10,281 nt of DNA. Origin: an uncultured Christensenellaceae bacterium (GTDB lineage Bacteria > Bacillota_A > Clostridia > Christensenellales > UBA3700). Within the stretch, counting starts at the first letter, position 1, and the number at the start of each line of letters is the position of its first letter. Where the stretch lies: the NCBI GenBank assembly GCA_944381335.1, contig CALWKT010000010.1:1-10281 (forward strand). Direction: 5' to 3'. Below the pieces are notes generated by a model. The model was given only the letters and a program-made list of their open reading frames with translations, had not been told where the DNA came from and did not search any database. Below, piece after piece: positions 1 through 4,644 of this stretch. Position numbers and translations under genes: made by a program.

Positions 1-230
1 CCGATGACGGACGGGTCTGACTGCTCGTGCAGGACGCTGACGGCGAACACTCCCGTTTTTGCAATGCACTCGTGCGTGTAGTTGTTCTTGTTGACGCTGA
101 CGGCGACCGAAGCGGGGGAAGACGTGATCTGCATCACGCTGTTTACGGTACAGCCGGTTGGTCTGCCGTCGTCCCAGGTACTGAGTATATAAACGCCGTA
201 ACTCAGCGCGCGAAAAGCCGAATTGTTCAT
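1..230 (-). CDS. Flavin-reductase-like FMN protein (partial, 3' end outside window)
   Basis: The gene reads leftward from an ATG at 228-230 and leaves the window after 76 codons, so the C-terminus is missing. The visible residues begin MNNSAFRALSYGVYILS and include TVNSVMQITSSPASVAVSV and a later NNYTHECIAKTGVFAVSVL. This is the N-terminal signature of the flavin reductase-like (FMN-binding split barrel) family, and it resembles the N-terminal part of Moorella high-molecular-weight rubredoxin (Hrb). In that family a flavin domain passes electrons from NAD(P)H, often via a rubredoxin domain, to oxygen/peroxide/NO-reducing enzymes. It starts one base after the rubrerythrin stop codon. Its only SD-like sequence (AGGAG, minus strand, at 245-249) lies inside the rubrerythrin coding end, 14 nt away, so translational coupling is likely. 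Inference: it is the electron-donor partner of the rubrerythrin. Whether a rubredoxin domain follows cannot be seen. Confidence 0.85.
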   Translation of the reverse strand, partial: MNNSAFRALSYGVYILSTWDDGRPTGCTVNSVMQITSSPASVAVSVNKNNYTHECIAKTGVFAVSVLHEQSDPSVI

Positions 231-231
231 A

Positions 232-771
232 TCAGTAGTTTTTGCTCCTGAGCTGGAAATATGCCTGCGGATGAGCGCAGACGGGGCAGACTTCAGGCGC
301 TTCTTTACCCACGTGGATATGACCGCAGTTGGTACAGATCCACTCGTTTTCGCCGGACTTTTTGAACACTTCGCCCTTTTCGATGTTTGCGAGCAGAGCG
401 CGGTATCTTTCTTCATGCTCCTTTTCGATAGCCGCTACGCCTTCAAAGAGTTTCGCAATGTCTTCAAAACCTTCTTCGCGCGCCTCTTTAGCGAACGTCG
501 CGTACATGTCCGTCCATTCGTAATTTTCGCCCGCAGCCGCGTCTTTGAGGTTGTCTGTCGTTGCGCCGACTGCGCCGCCGTGAAGAAGCTTGAACCATAT
601 CTTCGCGTGTTCCTTTTCGTTGTTTGCGGTTTCCTCAAAGAAATTGGCTATCTGAACGTAGCCGTCCTTCTTCGCCTTGGAAGCGTAGTAGGTGTACTTG
701 TTTCTCGCCTGAGATTCGCCCGCAAAAGCGGTCTCGAGATTTTTCTCGGTTTTCGTACCTTTGATATCCAT
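232..771 (-). CDS. rbr: Rubrerythrin
   Basis: This 179-residue protein is a complete two-domain rubrerythrin, a cytoplasmic non-haem iron peroxidase that protects anaerobes from H2O2. Residues 1-~135 form the ferritin-like diiron four-helix domain. It has E19 in GESQARNKY, the first ExxH motif at E52-H55 (NEKEHAK) and the second at E116-H119 (IEKEHEE). Residues 141-179 form a rubredoxin-type Fe(SCys)4 domain with C146-xx-C149 and C162-xx-C165. Length matches the family. The ATG at 769-771 was chosen because translation then begins [13 protein letters not shown] as in homologues and because AAGGAG lies 8 nt upstream. The open frame extends 27 codons further, but that extension covers the promoter. 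It is the first gene of an operon with the flavin-reductase-like gene. A consensus sigma-A promoter and a palindrome (874-888) lie upstream. Confidence 0.97.
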   Translation of the reverse strand: MDIKGTKTEKNLETAFAGESQARNKYTYYASKAKKDGYVQIANFFEETANNEKEHAKIWFKLLHGGAVGATTDNLKDAAAGENYEWTDMYATFAKEAREEGFEDIAKLFEGVAAIEKEHEERYRALLANIEKGEVFKKSGENEWICTNCGHIHVGKEAPEVCPVCAHPQAYFQLRSKNY

Positions 772-816
772 ATGATTTTCTCCTTTTTTTATTGCCCGTA
801 TCCGAGCTTCAGCATA

Positions 817-845
817 ATTATAAAATATGAAAACCGCCTTGTCAA
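817..845 (-). promoter_or_regulatory. Sigma-A promoter of the rubrerythrin operon
   Basis: Read on the minus strand, TTGACA (845-840) is followed after exactly 17 bp by TATAAT (822-817), a perfect match to both consensus hexamers. The predicted transcript start near 810 gives a leader of about 39 nt before the rubrerythrin ATG. This suggests a strong promoter. Confidence 0.88.
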
Positions 846-873
846 TACGCAATTTCGCCCGAAAGCGCAGTTG

Positions 874-888
874 TGTGACAAAGTCACA
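874..888. promoter_or_regulatory. Palindromic operator candidate TGTGAC-AAA-GTCACA
   Basis: This is a perfect 6-bp inverted repeat with a 3-bp centre. Two further bases pair beyond one mismatch on each side (TT...AA). Its centre is about 70 bp upstream of the predicted rubrerythrin start and about 29 bp beyond the -35 box, a position typical of an activator site. It resembles half-sites of Crp/Fnr-type regulators (TGTGA-N6-TCACA) and Rex sites, but the spacing is one base short of those. The binding protein is unknown. Confidence 0.45.
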
Positions 889-969
889 GAACGTCTCGGA
901 AAAAGAGGAGTTTTGCGTTATATAAGCCGGTTTTTTGCATTTTGCGCGGACGTTATCCGAGGCAATCGC

Positions 970-998
970 TTGTCAAATATCCGCCGTAATGATAAAAT
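970..998 (+). promoter_or_regulatory. Sigma-A promoter of the first DtxR/MntR-family gene
   Basis: TTGTCA (970-975) and TAAAAT (993-998) are separated by 17 bp. A start near 1005 would give a leader of about 20 nt. The RBS GGGCGGTGA, one mismatch from the anti-SD complement, immediately precedes the ATG at 1026. Confidence 0.75.
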
Positions 999-1025
999 GA
1001 TTGTAGACGACAGGGCGGTGAAGAT

Positions 1026-1400
1026 ATGAAGATCCGGGAATCAGGCGAAAATTATCTTGAGACGATACTCAGGCTCGGCAACAGACAGGGCAACGTGCGT
1101 TCGATCGACCTTGCCGTGGAGTTGAATTATTCCAAGCCGAGCATTTCGCGCGCAGTCAGTCTGCTTAAGAAAGCCGGATATCTTACCGTCGACGAAAACG
1201 GGTATATCGAACTTACCGCCGCCGGTCTCGAAAAGGCAAATTCCGTCTACGAAAAGCACAGAATAATAAAGAGTTTTCTGGTAAAGGTGCTCGGTGTGAA
1301 CGACGAGACTGCCGAAAACGACGCTTGTAAAATAGAGCACATAATAAGCGACGAAAGTTTCGGCGCGATGAAAAATTACGTGAAAAAGTTCGGGGAATGA
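1026..1400 (+). CDS. DtxR/MntR-family metal-dependent transcriptional regulator
   Basis: A 124-residue cytoplasmic DNA-binding protein. Residues 1-~65 form the winged helix: the family start ESGENYLETIL (5-15), a helix-turn-helix around 24-53 (IDLAVELNYSKPSISRAV) and the wing near 54-64. Residues 66-124 form the dimerisation/metal-sensing part. By alignment with DtxR (M10, C102, E105, H106) and MntR (D8, E11, H77, E99, E102, H103), candidate metal ligands here are E12, H78, C101, E104 and H105. Cys at 101 is closer to the DtxR iron-type site than to B. subtilis MntR, while N9 replaces the MntR D8 position. There is no C-terminal SH3-like domain, as in MntR. Fe or Mn is the likely effector, and the sequence does not decide which. 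It is divergent to rubrerythrin, so it may tie metal status to oxidative defence, but no matching box is seen at either of those promoters. Confidence 0.9.
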   Translation: MKIRESGENYLETILRLGNRQGNVRSIDLAVELNYSKPSISRAVSLLKKAGYLTVDENGYIELTAAGLEKANSVYEKHRIIKSFLVKVLGVNDETAENDACKIEHIISDESFGAMKNYVKKFGE

Positions 1401-1414
1401 GCGAAAACGACCAA

Positions 1415-1437
1415 GGGAGCCGAACGACTCTTTTTTT
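1415..1437 (+). terminator. Weak candidate intrinsic terminator after the first regulator
   Basis: GGGAG pairs with CTCTT (two G-U wobbles) across an 8-nt loop, followed by a run of T. The stem is short, but the T-run and its position 15 nt after the stop codon fit. A second inverted repeat, CCGATC-N9-GATCGG at 1491-1511, lacks a T-run. Confidence 0.35.
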
Positions 1438-1548
1438 ATGCAAAAATAATCGGAAACCGCCGCTATTTTGCGCGTTGTTAAATAATATTGCCGATCGCTT
1501 GCAAAGATCGGATTGAGAACGCAAACGTATTTTACGAAAAAATATTTA

Positions 1549-1564
1549 GTTAGCTATCGCTAAC
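1549..1564. promoter_or_regulatory. Operator candidate, box 1: GTTAGC-TATC-GCTAAC
   Basis: A 6-bp inverted repeat with a 4-bp spacer ends 3 bp before the -35 hexamer of the following promoter. The half-site GTTAGC matches the core of the DtxR/IdeR consensus (TTAGGTTAGCCTAACCTAA), though the central spacing differs. The same half-sites with the same spacing recur at 1642-1657. Binding by a DtxR-family protein, for example the adjacent 1026-1400 product, is inferred. Confidence 0.6.
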
Positions 1565-1567
1565 CAT

Positions 1568-1596
1568 TTGACTGCAAGGCTGTGATACAATATAAT
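1568..1596 (+). promoter_or_regulatory. Sigma-A promoter of the second DtxR-fold gene
   Basis: TTGACT (1568-1573) and TATAAT (1591-1596) are separated by 17 bp, close to consensus. The predicted start is near 1603. The promoter is bracketed by two GTTAGC-N4-GCTAAC boxes, one touching the -35 side and one about 40 bp into the transcript. This layout suggests repression, possibly by looping or by a roadblock. Confidence 0.82.
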
Positions 1597-1608
1597 AAAT
1601 ACGAATTA

Positions 1609-1625
1609 ACGGGAATGTTCCCCGT
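1609..1625 (+). other. Small leader hairpin
   Basis: ACGGGAA pairs with TTCCCCGT around a TG centre, with one unpaired C. It lies just after the predicted transcript start, so it would form the 5' end of the mRNA. No known riboswitch class is recognised. Confidence 0.4.
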
Positions 1626-1634
1626 ATCTTTCTG

Positions 1635-1666
1635 CTCGTGGGTTAGCGACAGCTAACCCACGCGAG
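1635..1666 (+). promoter_or_regulatory. Operator candidate box 2 within a strong stem-loop
   Basis: TGGGTTAGC (1639-1647) and GCTAACCCA (1652-1660) form a perfect 9-bp stem with loop GACA. The stem is extended by CTCG/CGAG across a 2-nt bulge. The core (1642-1657) is GTTAGC-GACA-GCTAAC, the same inverted repeat as box 1 with a different spacer. No T-run follows, so it is not an ordinary terminator. It may act as a DNA operator, an RNA structure, or both. Confidence 0.6.
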
Positions 1667-1713
1667 GAGAGAAAACAGAGCGCCTGTTAAGACTTGACAG
1701 AGAGGTGATTTAA

Positions 1714-2070
1714 GTGACGGCATCGGAATACAGATATATTCAGGCAATCGTATCTGTAAAAAAGGAAAAGGGCAGAGTCACAATGTCGGACATAGCTCAG
1801 AAACTGGCATTTGCGAGGGCGAGCGTATACAAAAAGCTGCTTTCTCTCGGAGAGCAGGGGTATATCGTGAAAGAGGACGGGAAGTACGTCGGCGTGACGA
1901 AAAAGGGCGAGACCGAATACGATGCTGTCGGAAAGCTCGCGAACGTCTGCGCGGAAATGCTTGCGGAAAAGACGGGGCTTGAAAAGAAGTTCCTGATCCA
2001 TGACGCCGTGAACATAGCGTGCGTGCTGTCGTCAAGATGCAGAAATCGTCTTCTTGATCAACGGGTATGA
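1714..2070 (+). CDS. DtxR/MntR-fold regulator lacking the metal-ligand residues
   Basis: A 118-residue winged-helix protein starting at GTG, with RBS GAGAGGTGA just upstream. Residues 4-~65 contain the DtxR-like winged helix (SEYRYIQAIV, then VTMSDIAQKLAFARASVYKK and the wing near 52-63). From residue 61 it aligns without gaps, offset by 2, to the 1026-1400 product (HDAVNIACVLS against NDACKIEHIIS). The positions that carry metal ligands there (E12, H78, C101, E104, H105) are Q10, A76, V99, A102 and C103 here. The C-terminus after residue 106 (SRCRNRLLDQRV) does not resemble the family. Inference: a DtxR-fold DNA-binding protein that no longer senses metal in the usual way, or a decaying paralogue. 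The strong promoter, good RBS and terminator argue for expression. No target other than its own promoter boxes is evident. Confidence 0.8.
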   Translation: MTASEYRYIQAIVSVKKEKGRVTMSDIAQKLAFARASVYKKLLSLGEQGYIVKEDGKYVGVTKKGETEYDAVGKLANVCAEMLAEKTGLEKKFLIHDAVNIACVLSSRCRNRLLDQRV

Positions 2071-2101
2071 TTTTCACAACACAACTTATAATCTCCGATG
2101 G

Positions 2102-2128
2102 CGGGGCGGCGGCAGCCGCTCCGTTTTT
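2102..2128 (+). terminator. Intrinsic terminator of the second regulator
   Basis: CGGGGCGGC (2102-2110) pairs with GCCGCTCCG (2115-2123), nine pairs including one G-U, with loop GGCA. TTTTT (2124-2128) follows. It lies about 30 nt after the stop codon. Confidence 0.88.
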
Positions 2129-2160
2129 CTGTTTTCAGAGAGAATATCGGCATTAATGCT

Positions 2161-2189
2161 TTGTCTGCCGCCGCATTGTGTGTTATCAT
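2161..2189 (+). promoter_or_regulatory. Sigma-A promoter of the HAD phosphatase gene, very close to the ATG
   Basis: TTGTCT (2161-2166) and TATCAT (2184-2189) are 17 bp apart. The expected transcript start, 7 nt after the -10, falls on the A of the ATG at 2196. No SD sequence lies between promoter and ATG. A leaderless mRNA is inferred. Confidence 0.55.
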
Positions 2190-2195
2190 TATCTT

Positions 2196-2912
2196 ATGGA
2201 AAAAATGATAGTTCTGCTTGACGCAGACGACACTTTGCTGGATTTCGGGAAAAGCGAGAGAGAGTCCATCGTGACCACGCTGAACGAATTCGGGATCGGT
2301 GTCAGCGAAAAAATCGTCGACAGATACGTGCAGATCAATCTGCATTGCTGGAAATTGCTCGAAACGGGCAAGATCACGCGCGAGTATCTTGACCGGCTGC
2401 GCTTCGATATGCTTTTTGACGAGTTCGGGATAACGGGTAAAGACACGGTGACAGTGGGTGCGACGTACCGCGCTCATCTGACTGAAAAGGGATATGTCAT
2501 CGACGGCTGTATTGAATTTCTTAAAAATATTTCTTTGAAATACAGGCTTTTTCTGGTGACCAACGGCACTCAGCCTACTCAGATAGCAAGACTTAAAACC
2601 GCGGGCATAGACGGATTTTTTGAGGACAAGTTCTATTCTGAGCAGATAGGCTGTGCGAAGCCGTACAAGGGATTTTTCGACTATGTGTTTTCGCATATAA
2701 AGGATTTCGACAAGTCGCGCACGGTGCTTGTCGGAGACTCGCTTTCGTCAGATATACTCGGCGCGAACAATGCGAGGATAACCGGCGTGTGGTTCAATCC
2801 GAACGGAAATGCCGTCGAAGGCATAGCGTCGCCAGACTATACCGTATGCGGGTATGAAGAACTGGAAGCCCTGCTTGAAAAACTGGACGGGGAAAAGACA
2901 GGCAAGATCTGA
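2196..2912 (+). CDS. HAD-superfamily hydrolase, YjjG/YfnB-like (putative nucleotidase/phosphatase)
   Basis: A 238-residue cytoplasmic HAD subfamily IA hydrolase. Motif I is DADDT at 9-13 (nucleophile D9, acid/base D11). The helical cap spans about 18-100. Motif II is T122-N-G, motif III is K155 in GCAKPYKGFF, and motif IV is GDSLSSDILGA with D181 and D186 for Mg2+. The DADDTLLDF start and overall layout match the YjjG/YfnB group, which includes pyrimidine-nucleoside 5'-monophosphatases involved in house-cleaning. The exact substrate is not shown by sequence. The ATG at 2196 is preferred over an in-frame GTG at 2178, since translation from 2196 starts directly before the first beta-strand and the GTG lies inside the promoter. 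Neither start has an SD. It is monocistronic, bounded by terminators at 2102-2128 and 2934-2959. Confidence 0.9.
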   Translation: MEKMIVLLDADDTLLDFGKSERESIVTTLNEFGIGVSEKIVDRYVQINLHCWKLLETGKITREYLDRLRFDMLFDEFGITGKDTVTVGATYRAHLTEKGYVIDGCIEFLKNISLKYRLFLVTNGTQPTQIARLKTAGIDGFFEDKFYSEQIGCAKPYKGFFDYVFSHIKDFDKSRTVLVGDSLSSDILGANNARITGVWFNPNGNAVEGIASPDYTVCGYEELEALLEKLDGEKTGKI

Positions 2913-2933
2913 AAAGCAAACTTAACAAGAAGA

Positions 2934-2959
2934 AAAAAGCGCCTGAAGCGGCGCTTTTT
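2934..2959. terminator. Bidirectional terminator between the HAD and GH16 genes
   Basis: AAAAAGCGCC (2934-2943) and GGCGCTTTTT (2950-2959) form a perfect 10-bp stem with a 6-nt loop. The A-run on the left and T-run on the right let it serve the HAD gene (plus) and the GH16 gene (minus). Confidence 0.9.
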
Positions 2960-2993
2960 GTTTACACGTTTCTGGTTTTCGGGTTTGATTTTG

Positions 2994-4025
2994 TCAGCTG
3001 GTAAAATCCAGATCGCCTCCGAAGCAGTCGTCTGATATCTCGTATTGCGCGTAAGAGGAGTTCTGCCAGACCTTTACGTAGTCCACGTAAAACACGCTCT
3101 CTGAGTCCTCGTCGAATTTGCCGATGCGCTGACCGTGAGGTCCGTATCCGTCGCCGGCGTCTATCTCCACGGTAAGGCGCAAAAACTCCTTTACGTGGGA
3201 CACTCCGCCGCCCATACTCGCCCATGTGGGCTGACCGTCAACGTAAAACACGTAATAAAGCGGAGTCCATTTGAGCGCGAAAGTGTGATAGCCGTCATAA
3301 AGATCGGTGCCGGTGTCAACTATATAGTCATCGACCTTTGCGAACTCGCCGTAGCCGTTCCAGAGCAGGGCGTGCCCCATCTTTTCCGGATGCTTGATAA
3401 ACGCGCTTTCAAACACGTCGATCTCTGTGCCGTCTACCCCTTCCGCGCCGACTTTACGCATATTGGACGACTGAAGCCAGAACGCAGACCACAGTCCGTC
3501 CGCGTCAGGGAATTTGACTCGCGTCTCGAAATAGCCGAATGCCTGCGCGAAAAGAAGCTCGTCGGACGAACCCTTGTTGTCGTTCTGGTTTCCGATCACG
3601 GCGCGCGTTTCTATACCGCCTGTGAATCTTCCTTCAGACGGGCAGGTGCCGTCGGGACATACGTTGTTTTCGGAATAAAAACTTCTTATTTGGAGAGTGC
3701 CGTCCGCAACGGTCACGGCGTCAGGGCACCAGTAGACGTTTTGCTCCGGCTTGTTCTTATCGTTGCTTTCATAGCGTATCGCGTGCGGTGAAGTCGTCCA
3801 GATCTCTCTGTTTCCGTCGTAGTTTTCTCCGAAAGTTATCCCTTCGTTCAGTTCACTGCCGTCGAAGCCGTCTTCGAAAACAAGATGCCAACCGTCTTTT
3901 CCGAGTACCGGGAGAGAGAGGTCGTAGGCGTCGTTCTGCCATTTTTCGCCGTCGCACGAGACTAATGCGAAAATAGCAGTGATAATAATGACGAAGCACG
4001 CCGCAAGCGCTATTGATTTTTTCAT
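2994..4025 (-). CDS. Exported lipoprotein glycoside hydrolase family 16 (beta-glucanase/laminarinase type)
   Basis: 343 residues from the ATG at 4025. Residues 1-24 are a lipoprotein signal peptide: MKK, a hydrophobic core and the lipobox LVSC with C24, so the enzyme should be anchored on the outer face of the membrane. The rest is one GH16 jelly-roll domain. The catalytic motif is EIDVFE at 201-206, with nucleophile E201, helper D203 and acid/base E206. It has the extra residue (ExDxxE) typical of laminarinase-type, beta-bulge GH16 enzymes. Other GH16 features are WHLVFEDGFDG near 46-56, GYFETRVKFP at 164-173 and WSAFWLQ near 179. Likely substrates are beta-1,3- or mixed-linkage beta-glucans; agarose-type substrates cannot be excluded. 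A GTG two codons upstream (4031) is possible, but the SD TGAGGT is 9 nt from the ATG and only 3 nt from the GTG. There is no carbohydrate-binding or dockerin module. Confidence 0.92.
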   Translation of the reverse strand: MKKSIALAACFVIIITAIFALVSCDGEKWQNDAYDLSLPVLGKDGWHLVFEDGFDGSELNEGITFGENYDGNREIWTTSPHAIRYESNDKNKPEQNVYWCPDAVTVADGTLQIRSFYSENNVCPDGTCPSEGRFTGGIETRAVIGNQNDNKGSSDELLFAQAFGYFETRVKFPDADGLWSAFWLQSSNMRKVGAEGVDGTEIDVFESAFIKHPEKMGHALLWNGYGEFAKVDDYIVDTGTDLYDGYHTFALKWTPLYYVFYVDGQPTWASMGGGVSHVKEFLRLTVEIDAGDGYGPHGQRIGKFDEDSESVFYVDYVKVWQNSSYAQYEISDDCFGGDLDFTS

Positions 4026-4060
4026 TTTCACACTACCTCAGAGATTTTTCAGATAAGTAA

Positions 4061-4089
4061 AGTATAAGTTGGGTGCTTCCCGCTGTCAA
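4061..4089 (-). promoter_or_regulatory. Sigma-A promoter of the GH16 gene
   Basis: On the minus strand, TTGACA (4089-4084) is followed after 17 bp by TATACT (4066-4061). The predicted start near 4054 gives a leader of about 29 nt with the SD TGAGGT. Confidence 0.83.
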
Positions 4090-4171
4090 TCGAGCATGAT
4101 GTTTTAGGAGATAATATACACGCTTGAAATTATAATTTTTAACAAAAAAGTTGATTTTCGCTATCAATTAT

Positions 4172-4200
4172 TTGACTTATCGCTCAAATAATGATATAAC
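4172..4200 (+). promoter_or_regulatory. Sigma-A promoter of the Cys-rich/Lys-tailed small gene
   Basis: TTGACT (4172-4177) and TATAAC (4195-4200) have a 17-bp spacer. The predicted start is near 4207. Just upstream is the inverted repeat TTGAT-N7-ATCAA (4151-4167). The flanking 100 bp is AT-rich compared with the rest of the window, which may add promoter strength. Confidence 0.78.
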
Positions 4201-4238
4201 ATTTCAGAACAAAAAAATTTTCATCGGAGGAATGTAAG

Positions 4239-4559
4239 ATGAACACTGTAGAAAGACAGAGCGCGCTCGACGTCCAGAAATGGCTCGACAGCGAACAGAA
4301 AGGCTACGACTGCTGCGGCAGCTACGATTTTTGCGCTAAATGCGACAAGCAGGTTGAATATCCCTGCGCGGTCGCTTATGACGCTTATAACGGTTCCAAG
4401 GCGGTAAAAACGGAAAAGAAGCCCGCTGCGAAGAAAGTCGCTAAGAAGGCTGAAGCCAAAGTCGAAAAGACCGAGGTAAAAGCTGAGGCTAAAGCAGAGG
4501 TAAAGGCGGAAGAGAAGAAACCCGTCGCAAAGAAAGCGGGAAAGAAAGCTTCCAAGTAA
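4239..4559 (+). CDS. Small protein with five-Cys N-terminal part and Lys/Ala/Glu-rich tail, function unknown
   Basis: 106 residues; I do not recognise the family by name. Residues 1-~52 look folded and contain C25, C26, C32, C35 and C43 (CC-x5-C-x2-C-x7-C) with several aromatics (W15, Y23, Y29, F31, Y41, Y47, Y50). This could bind a metal or Fe-S centre. Residues 53-106 are low-complexity Lys/Ala/Glu/Val. Two nearly identical basic blocks, KKPAAKKVAKK (60-70) and KKPVAKKAGKK (93-103), flank a mixed E/K stretch likely to be helical. Such tails resemble histone H1-like and HU C-terminal tails, so nucleic-acid binding is a reasonable guess. It is soluble, with no signal peptide. GGAGG lies 8 nt before the ATG, and a promoter and a very strong terminator make it a monocistronic, probably well-expressed unit. 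Codon use in the tail (AAA/AAG, GCT) looks like that of its neighbours. Confidence 0.85.
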   Translation: MNTVERQSALDVQKWLDSEQKGYDCCGSYDFCAKCDKQVEYPCAVAYDAYNGSKAVKTEKKPAAKKVAKKAEAKVEKTEVKAEAKAEVKAEEKKPVAKKAGKKASK

Positions 4560-4572
4560 TTTTCTGTCAGAC

Positions 4573-4610
4573 AAAAAAAGACAAACGGCGCAAGCCGTTT
4601 GTCTTTTTTT
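4573..4610. terminator. Very strong bidirectional terminator with GCAA loop
   Basis: A perfect 17-bp stem (4573-4589 with 4594-4610) closes on the GNRA tetraloop GCAA. A7 lies on the left and T7 on the right. It serves the small gene (plus) and the GH2 gene (minus). Confidence 0.95.
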
Positions 4611-4644
4611 GCAAATTGACGTTTTTTCGGATGAATCGCGGGTA

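Larger units (their letters stand above)
1401..1713 (+). other. 313-bp intergenic regulatory region between the two DtxR-fold genes
   Basis: No coding region is supported here. From left to right it holds the weak terminator (1415-1437), the inverted repeat CCGATC/GATCGG (1491-1511), the first GTTAGC palindrome (1549-1564), a strong promoter (1568-1596), a hairpin ACGGGAA/TTCCCCGT (1609-1625) and the second GTTAGC palindrome, which is also a strong stem-loop (1635-1666). Last comes the RBS of the next gene (GAGAGGTGA, 1699-1708). The leader of the second regulator is therefore about 110 nt long and structured, longer than any other leader in the window. Confidence 0.7.

Noticed and set aside
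772..852. N-terminal extension of rubrerythrin by 27 codons
   Set aside because: It would translate through the -10 region of the consensus promoter, lacks family similarity, and a good SD sits before the ATG at 771.
223..1029. Long plus-strand open frame of 268 codons opposite rubrerythrin
   Set aside because: It is the antisense shadow of rubrerythrin and its promoter. The composition is unlike a real protein, and it covers the well-supported minus-strand gene.
1491..1511. CCGATC-N9-GATCGG as the terminator of the first regulator
   Set aside because: The stem is only 6 bp and no T-run follows.
2178..2195. GTG start six codons upstream of the HAD gene ATG
   Set aside because: No SD, and it lies in the promoter spacer and -10. 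The extra residues are not part of the HAD fold.
4026..4031. GTG start two codons before the chosen GH16 ATG
   Set aside because: The SD TGAGGT is only 3 nt from the GTG but 9 nt from the ATG. The difference is two residues and does not change the signal peptide call.
4127..4138. AAATTATAATTT palindrome as a PerR/Fur-type box
   Set aside because: It is a 12-bp AT palindrome in a very AT-rich stretch. It lacks the spaced TTATAAT-N-ATTATAA arrangement and is not next to stress genes.
4151..4167. TTGAT-N7-ATCAA as an Fnr site
   Set aside because: Fnr boxes need a 4-bp spacer. Seven bases put the half-sites out of phase, and the sequence is AT-rich enough for chance.
4232..4237. ATG-TAA start-stop mini frame before the small Cys-rich gene
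   Set aside because: It is 1 nt from the GGAGG, too close for efficient initiation, and probably incidental.
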